The notes under the pieces: model-generated
What the model was told of the DNA's origin: nothing
Database searches by the model: none
Seen by the model: the letters and a program-made list of their open reading frames with translations, nothing else
In this document: positions 22,222 through 34,270 of the stretch, piece after piece
How positions within the stretch are numbered: position 1 is the first letter of the stretch
How the letters are laid out: each line of letters opens with the position of its first letter
Assembly (NCBI GenBank): GCA_013397935.1
Contig: VZRN01006763.1
Location: forward strand, 964,525-1,028,524
Length of the DNA: 64,000 nt
DNA from: Dasyornis broadbenti
Taxonomy: Eukaryota; Chordata; Aves; Passeriformes; Dasyornithidae
Reading direction: 5' to 3'
Made by a program: the position numbers and the translations under genes

Positions 22222-25200
22222 TAGAAAATCAAAACCAAAGCTAATTATAGCTTTGCATTGTTTGATTTACCAAATACAATAACTAGCTACTTACACCTGG
22301 TAGTTTAGCATAAAAAAATTAATTTGCTTTTACCTTCTCTCTCTGTATCTCATAAGAAGGGAGTGAATTCATGCTGATCACAGTGGCATCTCGATTCTCC
22401 AGGACTGGTGATATTAAGCACACCTACTGTTCCCACATTGTGATCAGGAGGCCCAAGGAGCAGCAAAGTTGTGGGGGGAAGGAATTTTTCAGGCATGCTG
22501 ATGGTGAGTCATCCCCCAGGACAGGCTCTGGCTCTCTCTCCTTGCATCACAGCAGCATAGTGGGGAAAATACCTGTGTAACAAGGGACTCCTCAGAAAAT
22601 AACAATCATCTTTTACTGTTGGCAGTATAAGGAACTTGTGAATCTTGGCCCATAAAGGGGCCTCTTTTGTGCTACAGCAGTAAAAATGACAATAAAAAGA
22701 AGATTGCTCTGCATCAAAAAGAAAAGAACATTTGTTGAATAAGCTGCTATACCAACATAAATAATGATGTCATGGTCTAGCTCTTTGTCTCTTTCTGCTC
22801 TTTTTGATTACTTTTGCTAAGTTTCCTTCTTAGGCAAAGAAAATGGGCTTTTTCACTCTCTATATCCCTTTTAATGGTTGTTGTGTTTGTTTTGGTGTTT
22901 TTAATCTTGTTTTGAGCTGCTCTATAATTTCAGGTGTCACTAAACTCTGGTGTAAATTCTATGCGTTTGATGGAAAGAGCAGACAGGATTCTGCCTGTGC
23001 TCTGCAGGGAAGCAACCCTCGAGACAACTATGTCCTCTTCCACTTATTTTCCACTGTATTGAGAAGCTTTCCTGGTGAAAGTGATGTATCAGGAAAGATC
23101 TCAGTTACTATCAGCTCGTGAGAGATGCCAATATTGGAAACATAAGACAGCTCCAACTTGCAGCATTCTGTACAAAGCTGCACATATGCGTGTGCAAGCA
23201 CAGGCTTGGATACTTTCAGGCAAAGGAGGCAGTTTTGAAAATTGAGAATGCATTAAATCTAAAGCACTCTCTTTGCTTCTCAAAACAGAAGGAGAGAAAT
23301 GCAAGGGGCAATCTCCCTGCCCTTGCCATGTCAATGCCATTTTCTTCACTTTCCTGAGAATATTTTGCAGTCATGTTCCTGAATGTAAGCTAAACTTTTC
23401 CGAAAACACCTTTCTAATACTGTGATGAAATTCTGTCCCTGAACTAATCTGACCGTCATATGTGCCAAACAACATACACCCACTGTAAGAGATTTTTCTT
23501 TCAGTAAGCCAAAGATAAATGATCCTTACATCCGCTAATCTAGAAACAAAGGACCCTCTCCTTTCACTTCCTAGTACCAGAATAGTAATCTCTTGACACC
23601 AGGTAATGAAATCAACCTACAAAATATCTCCTACTGCAGACAGCCACAGCACTCAGAAAAAAATTATTCCTTCTAGCTAAAAGGCTAGTAATTCCCATCT
23701 GTTTTTTCCATTAAGTATTAACAAAGAAATGTGAGTCCCATACATTTTATTCTCTCATTTCCACACTTAGACCCCATGAAAAATTGAATAATGTCTGTAG
23801 CAAACACCCAGCGCCCCCCCTGCCCCCATCCATCCCCCTGCCCTTAGTTTTGTATGGTTTGTTGATCTATGGAAATTAATTGCAAAATATCTTGACTTCT
23901 TCCTGCAAGGAAGCACAAATCTAGCTTCCTTCACATCAGAAAAAATGTAATGCTTTAAAACAAATGGTAAGGTTTGAACTGTATGGCTTTGTCTATTTAT
24001 TCAGATTGACTCTTTCCTTACCAGTGCATGTATAAAGTCAGAATAAATCATTTGGCTTCCTTGTTTTTCCTTGAGTTTTACTCTGACTTGAAGAAGAGCA
24101 GAAGCTCAGTAAGAAGCTGATATCATTCTGGCATGACACCATGTAACTCAGATGATGATTGCAGGAGAGCTACATCTGGTGAATAAGGGCTTGACAACAG
24201 ACTCAAGTCCAAACTGTTGATTAAAGCATCAAAACTAAAAAAGATTTTTAGCCTCTTAGGCTATTATGCTCCCTTTCTTTTGAATTGGATCTCAGAAATA
24301 TTAAATGCTTTAGAAAATATGAATAAAACTTCAATATATTTACTCTATCACTATTAATATTTCATCTGTATTATTAACTAACTAGAATAACTAAGGTTTG
24401 TTTCTAAATTTGAGATAAATATGGTTTTAAATCTTCACAAAAAAAGGAAAGGATTCTGTTAAAGCCCCAAATCTTTCAAGTGATAAGTATGGGTATAAAG
24501 TTTTATATTATATTTCTGTGTTCAGCCATGCCACAGATGGGACTAATTTGAAGTCTTAAAAGGTACGTGATCCTGGCTTGTCTTTATATTTTGTTTTATG
24601 TTCCTTTTCGAGTATTTTTGGGGAAAAGGTAGACTACAGGATTAACTTTCAGGAGACTGAGGATTAGATACCTCTGTGAGAATAAATCTGTGATTTGCAA
24701 GCAAGACAAGATGTAGTATTTTGTAAATGAAAATATCTAGGAAGAGAATTCTATGCAGAGAGGGTGCTGACTTGTTGAGTGCTGGGAGAGCCAAACTGCT
24801 GTCTTTGAGAGCCAATTTACTGTAGAGCCATACAATATTTACTAGCCTGAGGCAATAAGTTTTTTCCAGTCCAGGAAGAGCCCTACAGCAGGTAAATGCT
24901 TTTGTCTGGGCAGGGTGGAGCACTAGCAGGGAGCTGGCATCAGAACAAGCAGGCCAGCCAAATGCTTTAGCCTCCCAGAAACCAGGGATACAAAAGACTT
25001 TTCTCATTTGGGTCAGGGTGGTAAGAAAAGCTGATAAATAGCCTGCAGTAATGCAAGAGAAGGCGCAGGCAACCTGGTGCCCAGAGATGAAGTCAAGGCA
25101 GCCTATCCAGTCAGGAAAGCTCCCATGTTGCCTTTTTGACCATGAATATAAAGCTACCAGGCAGCCTGCATGAGTGTTCCGTCATGAACACTCTCAACCC

Positions 25201-25917
25201 ACAATTAATGCCAGGTGTTCTAATTCAGTTTCACATCAAAATCTGCCCCTATATTCCCTGTCCAGAAAAACTGAACGACCAGCTTTCCTCTAGCAATGCA
25301 ATAAAGTGCCCTATTCACTCCTGAGGCACCTCCATGGGGCTCTGGTGCCTGCTACTCACTGGCTCAGCTACGTTGCCCATGAGCACAAGGCTCAGTCCTT
25401 TTTTCTGCTGCTCTCCAGTGCAGAGGCACTGCAGTGCTGAAGTGCCATGCTGGCATCCGTCCTGGTACAGCTGTTTATCACCTGAACTACCTCCTGAAAC
25501 AGCCTCCAGAAACAGCCCAAAGAAAACCTGCCAAAATCTCTGAAGAAGGAATATACCCAGCCAGATATATTTTTACAATTGGTGGGCTGCGGCTGCAGAG
25601 AGCCATGAGACACCTACCTGAGAATTTTTGCGCTACCCAGTCTACTTTTAATTAGTCAAAAATGTCTCCAGGTGGCCATCCTTAAATTTAGGGATGCAAC
25701 TCGCAAGCCCATTTTAAACTGCCTATGGATACACCAGACAGAAGACAACCCTTAACACCAGCCGTGCACCAGAGACCACCCAGATTCATTGTGAGGATTG
25801 GGATGGAGAGGGGCATGCAGAAGTGATCCAGGGTTCTCCTGAGCAGACAGGAGATTTTTGTGCTTCTTGTGACCCCAACAAGTTTACTGCAAGCAACAGG
25901 GCAGAGGCTTACAACCT
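22222..25917. other. Non-coding DNA, nothing recognised
   Basis: No supported gene or repeat family. A short C-rich patch (CGCCCCCCCTGCCCCCATCC type) lies at about 23812-23845. A 121-codon minus-strand frame at 24642-25007 has no recognisable motif and no clear splice or promoter context. Confidence 0.6.
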
Positions 25918-26166
25918 TTGATTCTCAGCATTAGCAGTTCAGTCCAAGGAACACAAGGTGGAAAGGCAAATGAGTTCAAACACAGGTTGTATTGTAGTCA
26001 GTGGAAAAACTCTCAAAGAGAACAACGGAGTGGAAATGGAGAACGGACAAAAGGCACATGGAGAGAGCAGACAAAGCAAGGGAAAAATATGTGTTGGCAA
26101 GAACAGAGAAAGACTCTTGAAAGAACAAAAAGCAAAAATGTAAGGTGGGTTTTTTATATATATAAA

Positions 26167-26215
26167 AATGTAGAAGAATAGAGGCAATGTTTATAATGTA
26201 GAAGAATAGAGGCAA
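26167..26215 (+). repeat. 28-bp tandem duplication
   Basis: The 28-bp unit at 26167-26194 starts AATGTAGAAGAATAGAGGCA. It is followed directly by a second, partial copy of at least 21 bp with no mismatch. The identity suggests a recent slippage duplication or assembly-level variation. Confidence 0.9.
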
Positions 26216-26969
26216 AAAAAGAAACTTTCATTAATGTCCATTTGGTTAGTTGATCCAGACAGCAGGCAAAAGCAAGAAGCAAGGCTAATAGAGGAATAAT
26301 CTAATTAAATTTCCAACAGGAGAGTAAACAAGAGAATATTCTTCCATACAGAAGAAAAAGTACGGGTGTTCAATTTCAGCAGAGCAAGCTTCGTTAGAGC
26401 TGACACTGTTGGGTAAAAGGGAAAGAGAACCATGAGAGGAAGGAGCAAGTGAGTGAAACTGGAAGGTGTTCAAAGTAAAATTCATGTTTGCCTCACGGAA
26501 TGTTGTGTATGTGCATGCTACCTACCCAGTAAATATACTGTAAAGGGAAAGGTGTGCCAACATGAATGAAAAATGCTCTGTATAAAGTAATCAAGGTTAC
26601 AAAGGGACCAAATGTGAGAGATAAAATGGGGATTGTGGAAGGGAGAGATGAGAAAGTGTAGAGAAAAGAGTAACACGTGAGGAGACAAGAGAAGCAATAG
26701 CAATGTGTTAGGGCAGGAAGGTCATCCAAGGAGATTACAGAGGAGGATATTGTAAATGTAAGATATTATTAACTAAAAGATAGATATGGCAGTGACACAA
26801 AGTTAATTCCCTGCCTCAGTTTTCACAAAGTAAAAATAAAGGACAAATGTTAAAAGCAGACATGAAATTTCCCCAGGGAGGAAAAAGAAGTATTAGAAAT
26901 AATACAGGAAATCTCGGTCATGCCAGAACAGGTAATCAAAAATAATGGTCAAAACCATATACACCAAGA

Positions 26970-26983
26970 ATATATATATATAT
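26970..26983. repeat. (AT)7 microsatellite
   Basis: Seven AT dinucleotides flanked by AAGA and CCCC. Confidence 0.85.
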
Positions 26984-27070
26984 CCCCTCAAACTACCTCT
27001 ACTCATGCATACTTTACAACTTTCTTTATAAGGAAAAAAAAAAATGGAAAAAGAGGTTAGAGGAGAGAAG

Positions 27071-28213
27071 AATAAAAATTTCAGCTCACAGCTCTCTTTT
27101 AAAACACACTGATGACAAGCTAAAAGCTGTATTTAAAATACCCAGCCCACCTATTCTTCCTTTTTCTGATAAAATAAATGTCTTTGGAAAAGAACACAAT
27201 AAAACCATCCCTCAAAGCCTGTACATTTCACTCTCTTATAATCCACCTACCCATTAAGGACATAATCTGCTACCACTGAAGCCGATGGAAGGAAGCATGT
27301 GCTGATTCCACTTGGCATTGAGTCATGCCCCAGCTAAGAGAACAATTTGCATGCCTGTACTGGAGAAAAGGTATGGCCTTCACAGCCCTGTATGCTGAGA
27401 GTGTCTCCACCACCAATTCAGGCATGTTTATCACTTCCTCATTTCTCAGAGTTCCCAGGCAGAAAATGGAACACGCCATTGGTGTTGAAGGGTTTGAGAG
27501 CAGTCGGTGAAAACCTCTGGATTTTAAACATATGAAGACTGCCCAAAAAACTTCTTCTTGGGACACACAGAGGAAGGAACTTCTCCTGTGTCCCTCTGTA
27601 TTTCTGTGCTTTGGCTGCCTACCCTGCACAAAACTGCAGGGCCGGCAAGAAGTTGCCTCTAGGATCCTGAGCTTTTCCAGTTACTCGTGTTCCCTTGCGT
27701 GTACCAAAGTGCAGGTCAACAGGAAAGAAAAGTGCTACTTCTGTCCCCAGTTCCTTCAATTCCTGCTCCGCTGCTAAACAAGTGCAATGACATGCTGCCA
27801 GTTCCTCAGGGAAAATTGCAGCCACTGTGTTTTCAAGCAGTGATGGGTGAAGATGTCTAAGACTCATCACCATGGTAGGCTTAGAAGAATCAGCCTTGAG
27901 GAGTTACCTCTTTGACACTTCATCTGAGGTCCCTTGTTCTAAAGCTACAGGAGATTATTTTTTACTCCTTTTAAAAATGTTCACCAGCAGTAGGGCCTCT
28001 TCTGACAAAAACACAGCTGGCTCCTGTTCCAAGTTGTTCTGAAATTAATTCAGACATTTTCTTGACCTCTACATGCATGTAGATTTGCCAACTTGCAGCA
28101 GTAAGGAGGGTATTTTCCTCAGTCCAGCACACTTATAGAGGCATCTAAGGGTTACTTTTTCTTTTTTTCTTTTTTCTTTTTTTTAACAATTAAAAGCTCT
28201 TAAAGACCATTTT
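27071..28213. other. Non-coding DNA, nothing recognised
   Basis: Unique-looking sequence of somewhat higher GC. A 119-codon minus-strand frame (27270-27629) overlaps three plus-strand frames of 60-80 codons. None has a recognisable domain. A T-rich simple tract lies at about 28158-28183. Confidence 0.55.
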
Positions 28214-28727
28214 CATAGGATCATAGAATTATTTGGACTGGAAGGGACTTTGAAGATCATCTTGAAGATCATCTTCCCCCTGCCATGGCCAGGGATGCTA
28301 CCCACTAGACAAGGTTGCTCAAAACCCATTCCAGTTTGGCCTTGAACACCTCTAGGGATGGGGGCAGCTACAGCTACTCTGAACAACCTCTTCCAGTGCC
28401 TCACCAACCTCAGAATGAAGAATCTCTTCCTAATGTCCAATCTAAAGCAGCCCTCTTTCAGTTTAAAGCCATTGTCCCCAGTCCTTTTACACGATCCTTT
28501 TTACATGCCCATGTGAAAAGTCCCTCTCCAGCCCTCTTGTAGACCCCTCTAGGTACTGGAAGGCTGCTCTAAGCTCTCTCCAGAGCCTTGTCTCCTCTCA
28601 GCTTTCCAGCTCTCTCAGCCTGTCTTTGTAGGAGAGATGCTTCAGGCTTCTGATCACCTTGGTGACCCTCCTCTGAAATCACTCTAACAGGCCCATGTTT
28701 TTCTTGTTAGGGGCCCCAGAGACGGAC
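28214..28727 (-). mobile_element. CR1 LINE, 5'-truncated copy with 3' end, antisense on +
   Basis: The + strand opens with two tail units (CATAGGATCATAGAATT), then TTGGACTGGAAGGGACTTTG, CCCCTGCCATGGCCAGGGAT, CCACTAGACAAGGTTGCTCA, TTGGCCTTGAACACCTCTAG and TTTCAGTTTAAAGCCATTGT. It continues through AGCCTGTCTTTGTAGGAGAG to GGGGCCCCAGAGACGGACT at the truncated 5' end. This is one of the best-preserved CR1 3' regions in the window. It carries a 12-bp internal duplication (GAAGATCATCTT twice, 28252-28275). It is too short and broken to encode protein. Confidence 0.93.
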
Positions 28728-30885
28728 TCTTTCGAGAGTCTTTAAATGCCAGTAAATAACTTGGTCACACAGTAGTCTTCTCTCTCTTAGTTCCCTGAAT
28801 AAGATGCCAGACATAATGTGGCAGAAGCACAGGATACAGTTTTTGCTTGGCTTTATCTTAAGTATAAATGGTGTCTCATATCTTGCTGGAAAAGAGAACA
28901 TGTATGTGCAAATGAAAATATACATGGAAATGGGACCTGGAAAGCAGCAGTAATAACACTTCCTAGAGTATATTAACTCCAAATTTCTCGTGAATCCAGA
29001 CGAATACTTGTCTTCTGTCTTATGAGTATCAAAAAGTGTTCTCTGATCCATCCAAGAATTTAACCAGTTTCTGTGGGGTTTCCGGGGATATTTTCAGAGG
29101 TGTGAATCCCAGCCAGTGGATTCACATTGGCTGTACTGAAATTAGACTGATTTACACCAGATGAGAAAGATTAGGCAGCAAATCAGGAAACAAGAAACAG
29201 AATCCAGATTGCCTTGAATCACATTGCCACATGTATCTTGAAGGCCTTTAACCTTCCCAAGTGCTCAGTTATATAGATTAGACCTTCTGGTGCATTTATT
29301 TAATTAAGTATCCTATATTTGAGGCTATATTTAAGGCTCTATTGCATCAGAAGAGAAATTCCAACTTCAGAATAGGAAGGAGCTGCACAAATGAACCAGT
29401 CCTCAGTTCAAGAACAGTCAGAAGAAAGTGTCATTCCATAAACAGGTGACCTTTTCAGCGAGGTTTACAGACAGACAAACATCCAAGCTTTGGCAGCAGA
29501 GGCTTCACTGCAAGAACCTTTTGAAACAAGCCAAAGATACAACTACAGGTGCTCAACATGATGAAACACTAGCAGAAGGCAGAAAAAAAAGTATTTGAGC
29601 TGTATTCAAAGGAGAAGTGAAGAAGACAAGAAATTGATAGAACAAAAGGCCACAGTGTAGGAAAATATTACTGAACATGCTATGCTGCTTGAGAGAAATC
29701 CAGATCAGCACCTGAGCAGCTGCATATTCTGGACAATCTGTTGATGATTAATGGAAGGAAGAGGGGAGGCCAGTTACAATTATCTCTGCCCAGTGCTATG
29801 AATGCAAAGCATAAATCAGGTTTTCATCACCTTTTTTAAAGAGCCTCAGTGGAAAACACAGCATAACTCTCAGGTGGCAGCAACTAGGGCGCTGTGGAAA
29901 CTCACCTGCAGTAAGCAGGCACAGTGTTCTACAGGATCTTCATGAAGAATTAATTATAAACAAAAGGATATGATCATATAGCAGTGAACAAGAAGCTGAG
30001 GAGCATTTTGGAAAACATTGCTGAAATATTAGAGGAAGTGAATGAGGTCATTTATCAGCTCAGGAAGTCAGCATTTGCACAGGCATAAGAAGAGCTACTT
30101 AGGCATCTCCAGGTTAAGGGTCCATTCCTGACATTAAGGGTTTCTCTTGTTTTTATAGACGAAGACATTCCTAGGATGTGTTTCTCTGACCTGTTCTAGT
30201 TACCTACATCAGGCTCAGTTCAACTGTTCCTACAAACGCCCATTTCTCTCCTTTGACCCTGAAGTGGATTGTCAGTAAAACAATCCCAGCTTTAGATGAC
30301 TGTGCAAATGTCTCATTTAGTCTGATCTCACACACACACACACGACGACCACCAGTAGGAAATGCTCCCACTGGACATTAAATTTTTGATGAAAAGGTTC
30401 AGAATTGAAGTCAAGATATTTGGGAAGGAAAATGTTGGCTGAGTTTCTTCGCGTCTCATGAAGGCTCTGTGGTTCCCTTTAGACTGAGCTGTGGAGTGTG
30501 ATCCAGAGATCCTCAAGTTATCAGCAGCCCATGAGTGTGAATATGTTCCCACAGCAAAGCTTCTTGCTTAACACCTCCTCTGCAGAAGTGGTATAATCAT
30601 GCTGCCAGAGCCAAGGAACAACATGAGCAGGAAAATTCTGTTTTGATAGCTCAGCAGCATGATTTCTAAAGTGCTGGATTCTAGGACAGGGAGAGCCAGT
30701 CTCAATTTCTCTGTACACAGGATGCAAAATACAATCTCACCCTTCATTTATTACTGCAGTGACCTCAATACAATCTCTAGTTCCTTATTTTTTTCACTAG
30801 TCTCAGTCAACAAGGGCTTTGGGAAAAGTATGGATTATTTAGTATATTCTATATTCTATAAGGTGTTGAAATTAGAAAATATTTA
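28728..30885. other. Non-coding DNA, nothing recognised apart from a short CA repeat
   Basis: No gene or transposon was recognised. Open frames reach 114 codons (28707-29051, minus), the start of which overlaps the CR1 edge. The (CA)7 run is listed separately. Confidence 0.6.
30329..30342. repeat. (CA)7 microsatellite
   Basis: Seven CA dinucleotides followed by CGACGACC. This is a short dinucleotide repeat. Confidence 0.85.
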
Positions 30886-30921
30886 AAATCCCTTCCAACC
30901 CAAACCTTCCTACAATTATAA
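30886..30921 (+). mobile_element. CR1 3'-end scrap, sense on +
   Basis: The sequence AATCCCTTCCAACCCAAACC followed by a degenerate TTCCTACAATTATAATG resembles the sense 3' end of CR1 (CCCTTCCAACCCAAACCATTCTATG). Upstream sequence is not recognisable, so this is either a very short insertion or an old decayed copy. Confidence 0.5.
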
Positions 30922-33604
30922 TGTTTTTTTCTACAACTAAATGAAATATTTTAGTTGTATTTTTCAGTGGCTGAAAACTCGAATAGGAAAAAAGAGGAAA
31001 TATGTAAAGACTAAGTTAAGTTTATCAAACAGTTCAGCTAAAAGCAAAAGAAGACAAACGCAAATTCTTAACCAAAAAAGACAGTCTGCTCTAGTTTAAA
31101 GTTTTAGAGAAGTTTTCTCTTCCTAAATTTGCGTTGCATTTTTGAGATTAAAAAATCCTCAACCAAAAAACCTAAATATTTAAGAAATATTTAATCTGAA
31201 GTAACATATTTTTTAAACTTTTTAAATTTAATATTAACACAAATATGTTTTTAACATTACTAATCCCAGTAAAAATTGAAACATTAATATGAATACCTTC
31301 ATATATTGAAGTTTCAGATAAGAGGCATTATTATGCAATTCTTTCTGTAGCTTAGACTATCACAAATCCTTAAACAAAATTTTTGCATGATAGTGTTCTG
31401 ATCCAATATTCCTTCTGGAGAGGTTCATCACTTGATCGACAATTGTTTTCATCACATTAAAGCAACCCTCATGTTGTATGCATATATATTTTTAAATATG
31501 TGTAACATACTTTTAATACACACATACATTTCACAAGGTTTGAGGAGCCCAAAATGATCATAATGGAAGTAGGCTACTAAATACACAACACAATGCTTGT
31601 GTTTAGAAGCTGCCTAAACTAGGAAACAAAAAATTCCTGCATCTCTCCTCACTGATGACAAAAGTGAACAACTGCATATATCTAAAAATCTGCTTGGTTA
31701 GGCCATACAAATGTGACACACAAGAATATGTCTGAGAATCATTTATCACTTTGGGTTTTAGTAACTGATCTTCTGGGATGTTGTACAATTGTACATTCTA
31801 TCAGTGTCAATCCCTGATGGGATTTAGATGCTGCAAGTACAAAGTGGACAAGGGAAAGGATCAGGGCATACTAACAGATGTCAATTGTGGTCACGAGTCT
31901 CCTTCAGGTACAATTAATCCCTAAGATGTGAAAAGATAACATCTTTTTCATGCAAATTTTTGTTAGTATACAGAGCAGAACAGTTGAAAGGCAGACCTAG
32001 CAAAGCTACACAGCTGGCAATGCAGCCATAAGATTAAGTTTAAATGAGAAAAAGTGCACAATTTGTCTTCCTATTTCCAAGCTTGTAGGGTTTGCTTGGT
32101 TCACATTGTCAAGTTTTTCTGTACACCTGTGACCAAAGAAATCTAATTTTCTTAAATAAAAAAGAAAGCTGAGAATCATACTTAACCATATCATTTTGCA
32201 AGCTAGGTATGGAACACATAATCCTTTCCTTCTAAGTAATTTCATAGGCTTTCAGGGAATGGTCCTAATTCTTAACGTGATCCCCTGTAGTTTTTGACTG
32301 TAGTATTGACTGCAATTGAGTGAGATCACCTTGTATCTGATCCCAAATCTCACCTTCAAAGCAAACTTTTTTGTTTAATTTGCCTCACCAATTTTCTGAC
32401 TGACCATTTCTAGTCTGATGTCACGTTCTTCAACTGTTCACATTCTTTCTCTTCAGGGTGAATTATTCACCATTTGGCCACACTCCAAAATGCATAGACA
32501 CTTTTCTAAAGACTGGAGATAGTTCATGCTATTAAAAGCAACCATCGCTGGGAAATATGCTTTCCTTTCCTGACCCTGCCTCCTGCTCTCCGCAGAAAAC
32601 GCTTTCAGCTTTCAGAGTCTTTTCCCTGAATATGGTCTTCATCCTTCATCAAATTACCCATTCATTGCTCCCCACAAGCATGTGGTCCCACGTTGGTCTG
32701 GAACACGTAGAGGGTTATTGAATTACATGGTTATTTGTGACCTGTAAAATTGATACCAAGTTTATTATAGTGCAGCTGACTTGGTTTCAGATTTCAGACG
32801 TTATTAATCATAATGGAAAAGAGTGTAACAGCAGGAGCAGGGCTGATGGAGGAGACTTCAGACTGAGATTTGTCCTATATGTAGGCTGAAAAACAGTTAA
32901 AACGATCCATATTTTAAGCAGAAATTCTAACTTGTGAGATCTCTAGTTCCTTATATTTCGTTTTCAGATATCTAAACACATAAGGAGACTTAATACCCTT
33001 GGAAATTTAGCATTGCTTTTATCTGGGAAAAAAATAAAAATAAATTAAAAATGAAGCTCAGGATAGACAGACAAGCAAAAATGCCAGTTCAGGACTTCTT
33101 CATCCACACTAATTGTTGAAATAGTTTTGGAAAATGAAAATTTATGAAATACTGAAGGATAGATTCTGATTAAAGTTACCATGGGGTAAACTGGAATGGT
33201 TCCCATGATGTGAGAGAGGAATCCCATGATTTCCTATGTAAATGAAAACAGAATCAAAGTTTTGTGATATAAATTGCCTAGAGATGGTTTATATCCATCC
33301 CATTGGAAGTCATTATACAAATCCAACACCTGAGCAGGAAAAAGCCCAGACACATCCAGAGTGGGATCCGTGGTTAGTTTGTCTTCCAATGCATTCACAG
33401 AAGCTGTTAGAAAAAAAAAGCCCCCAAATGAAAAATTATACTACAACAAGAAGTGCTTTTTCTTTTAAGTAAATATACATTCTTATAACTTCTGGGAAAA
33501 TCATCAGGTAGGAAGTGTTTAAGGAGCTGTGGCTCACACTAGAGCCCCATTAAAGCTGTGGTGTGGGGCAACAGATGTGCTATCAGGGGCTACATGACCA
33601 GTTG
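30922..33604. other. Non-coding AT-rich DNA, nothing recognised
   Basis: Open frames are under 80 codons. No repeat family, RNA gene or CpG cluster was seen. Confidence 0.6.
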
Positions 33605-33665
33605 TGTTGTGGTCTAGGTGACCCTGTTTGAGCAGGGGAGTTGGTTAACAGGACCTCTAGACATT
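33605..33665 (+). mobile_element. Possible CR1 3' region scrap, sense on +
   Basis: The + strand reads GGTCTAGGTGACCCTGTTTG then AGCAGGGGAGTTGGTTAACA and GGACCTCTAGA. Some CR1 subfamilies have CTAGGTGACCCTGCTTGAGC, then AGGGGGGTTGGACTAGATGA and CCTCCAGA at the equivalent place near the sense 3' end. The tail itself is missing. The match is short, so confidence is moderate. Confidence 0.45.
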
Positions 33666-33992
33666 TTTGGTGCTGAGGTGCATTACTGAAACTCCTTCCT
33701 GCATAACGACACCGAGGCCAGAAGTCAGGGAAAGACTCACCAAAAACTTACTGGGGAGCCCCAGCTACTAGTTATCACAATACTGAAGACTAAGATTTTG
33801 AAGAGAGAAAACACACTATGCTTCAAAAGCGCAGCAGGGCAGAAAGCCAGAAAGGCTTTCCTGTGGAGTTACAGGATATAGGTAACAGAGCAACAGGCCT
33901 TGAAAGCCAAGGTGACCTTCTGTCTCTGGTCCAGAATAAGCCCCGGAACCAGTAAAAAACATTCTGGTGCAGGGGAAGCGGAAAGAGCGCAT

Positions 33993-34270
33993 TGTGGGCC
34001 TGTGAGCTGTTGAGCCTGTTAGAAGTGAGAAACACCATTTGTTACCTTAAAAGGCAATGTTTACCTGTTGCCATAAAGGTAACGCTGTGAAACACGATAG
34101 TTAATTGGAGCACTTTGTAGTGCAGAGTTATTTCCTGTTTGTGCTGTAGTACATAAGAATTATCACCGCGCAATAAACGTCTTTGCTCACCACCATCTTG
34201 TAAAGTCCGTGCCTTTAAAACACCGCACCTTCCCTCTTGGCAGATACCTTTAAAGCTGTATTCTTGACCC
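33993..34270 (+). mobile_element. Candidate solo LTR of an endogenous retrovirus
   Basis: A purine-rich stretch (AGGGGAAGCGGAAAGAGCGC, 33971-33990) resembling a polypurine tract is followed at 33993 by a TG start. Downstream are a weak TATA-like CATAAGAATTAT near 34152, then CGCGCAATAAACG with the poly-A signal AATAAA at 34172-34177. A C/T-rich stretch and CACCACCATC then resemble an R-U5 segment. No gag, pol or env remnant was found on either side, which is why a solo LTR is proposed. The 3' edge and target-site duplication could not be fixed. It could instead be a chance set of signals or another gene-end-like repeat. Confidence 0.35.

Larger units (their letters stand above)
25918..27070 (+). 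other. Purine-rich strand-asymmetric region
   Basis: On the + strand A and G dominate for about 1.1 kb (for example GGAGAACGGACAAAAGGCAC near 26038 and GGAGAGATGAGAAAGTGTAG near 26641), with few C or T runs. The minus-strand frames here are Ser/Leu/Phe-rich for this reason and do not look like genes. No repeat family was recognised. Confidence 0.5.

Noticed and set aside
26800..26850. CTGCCTCAGTTTTCACAAAG resembling the MIR CCTCAGTTTCC segment
   Set aside because: The flanks do not continue the MIR order, so it is too short to support.
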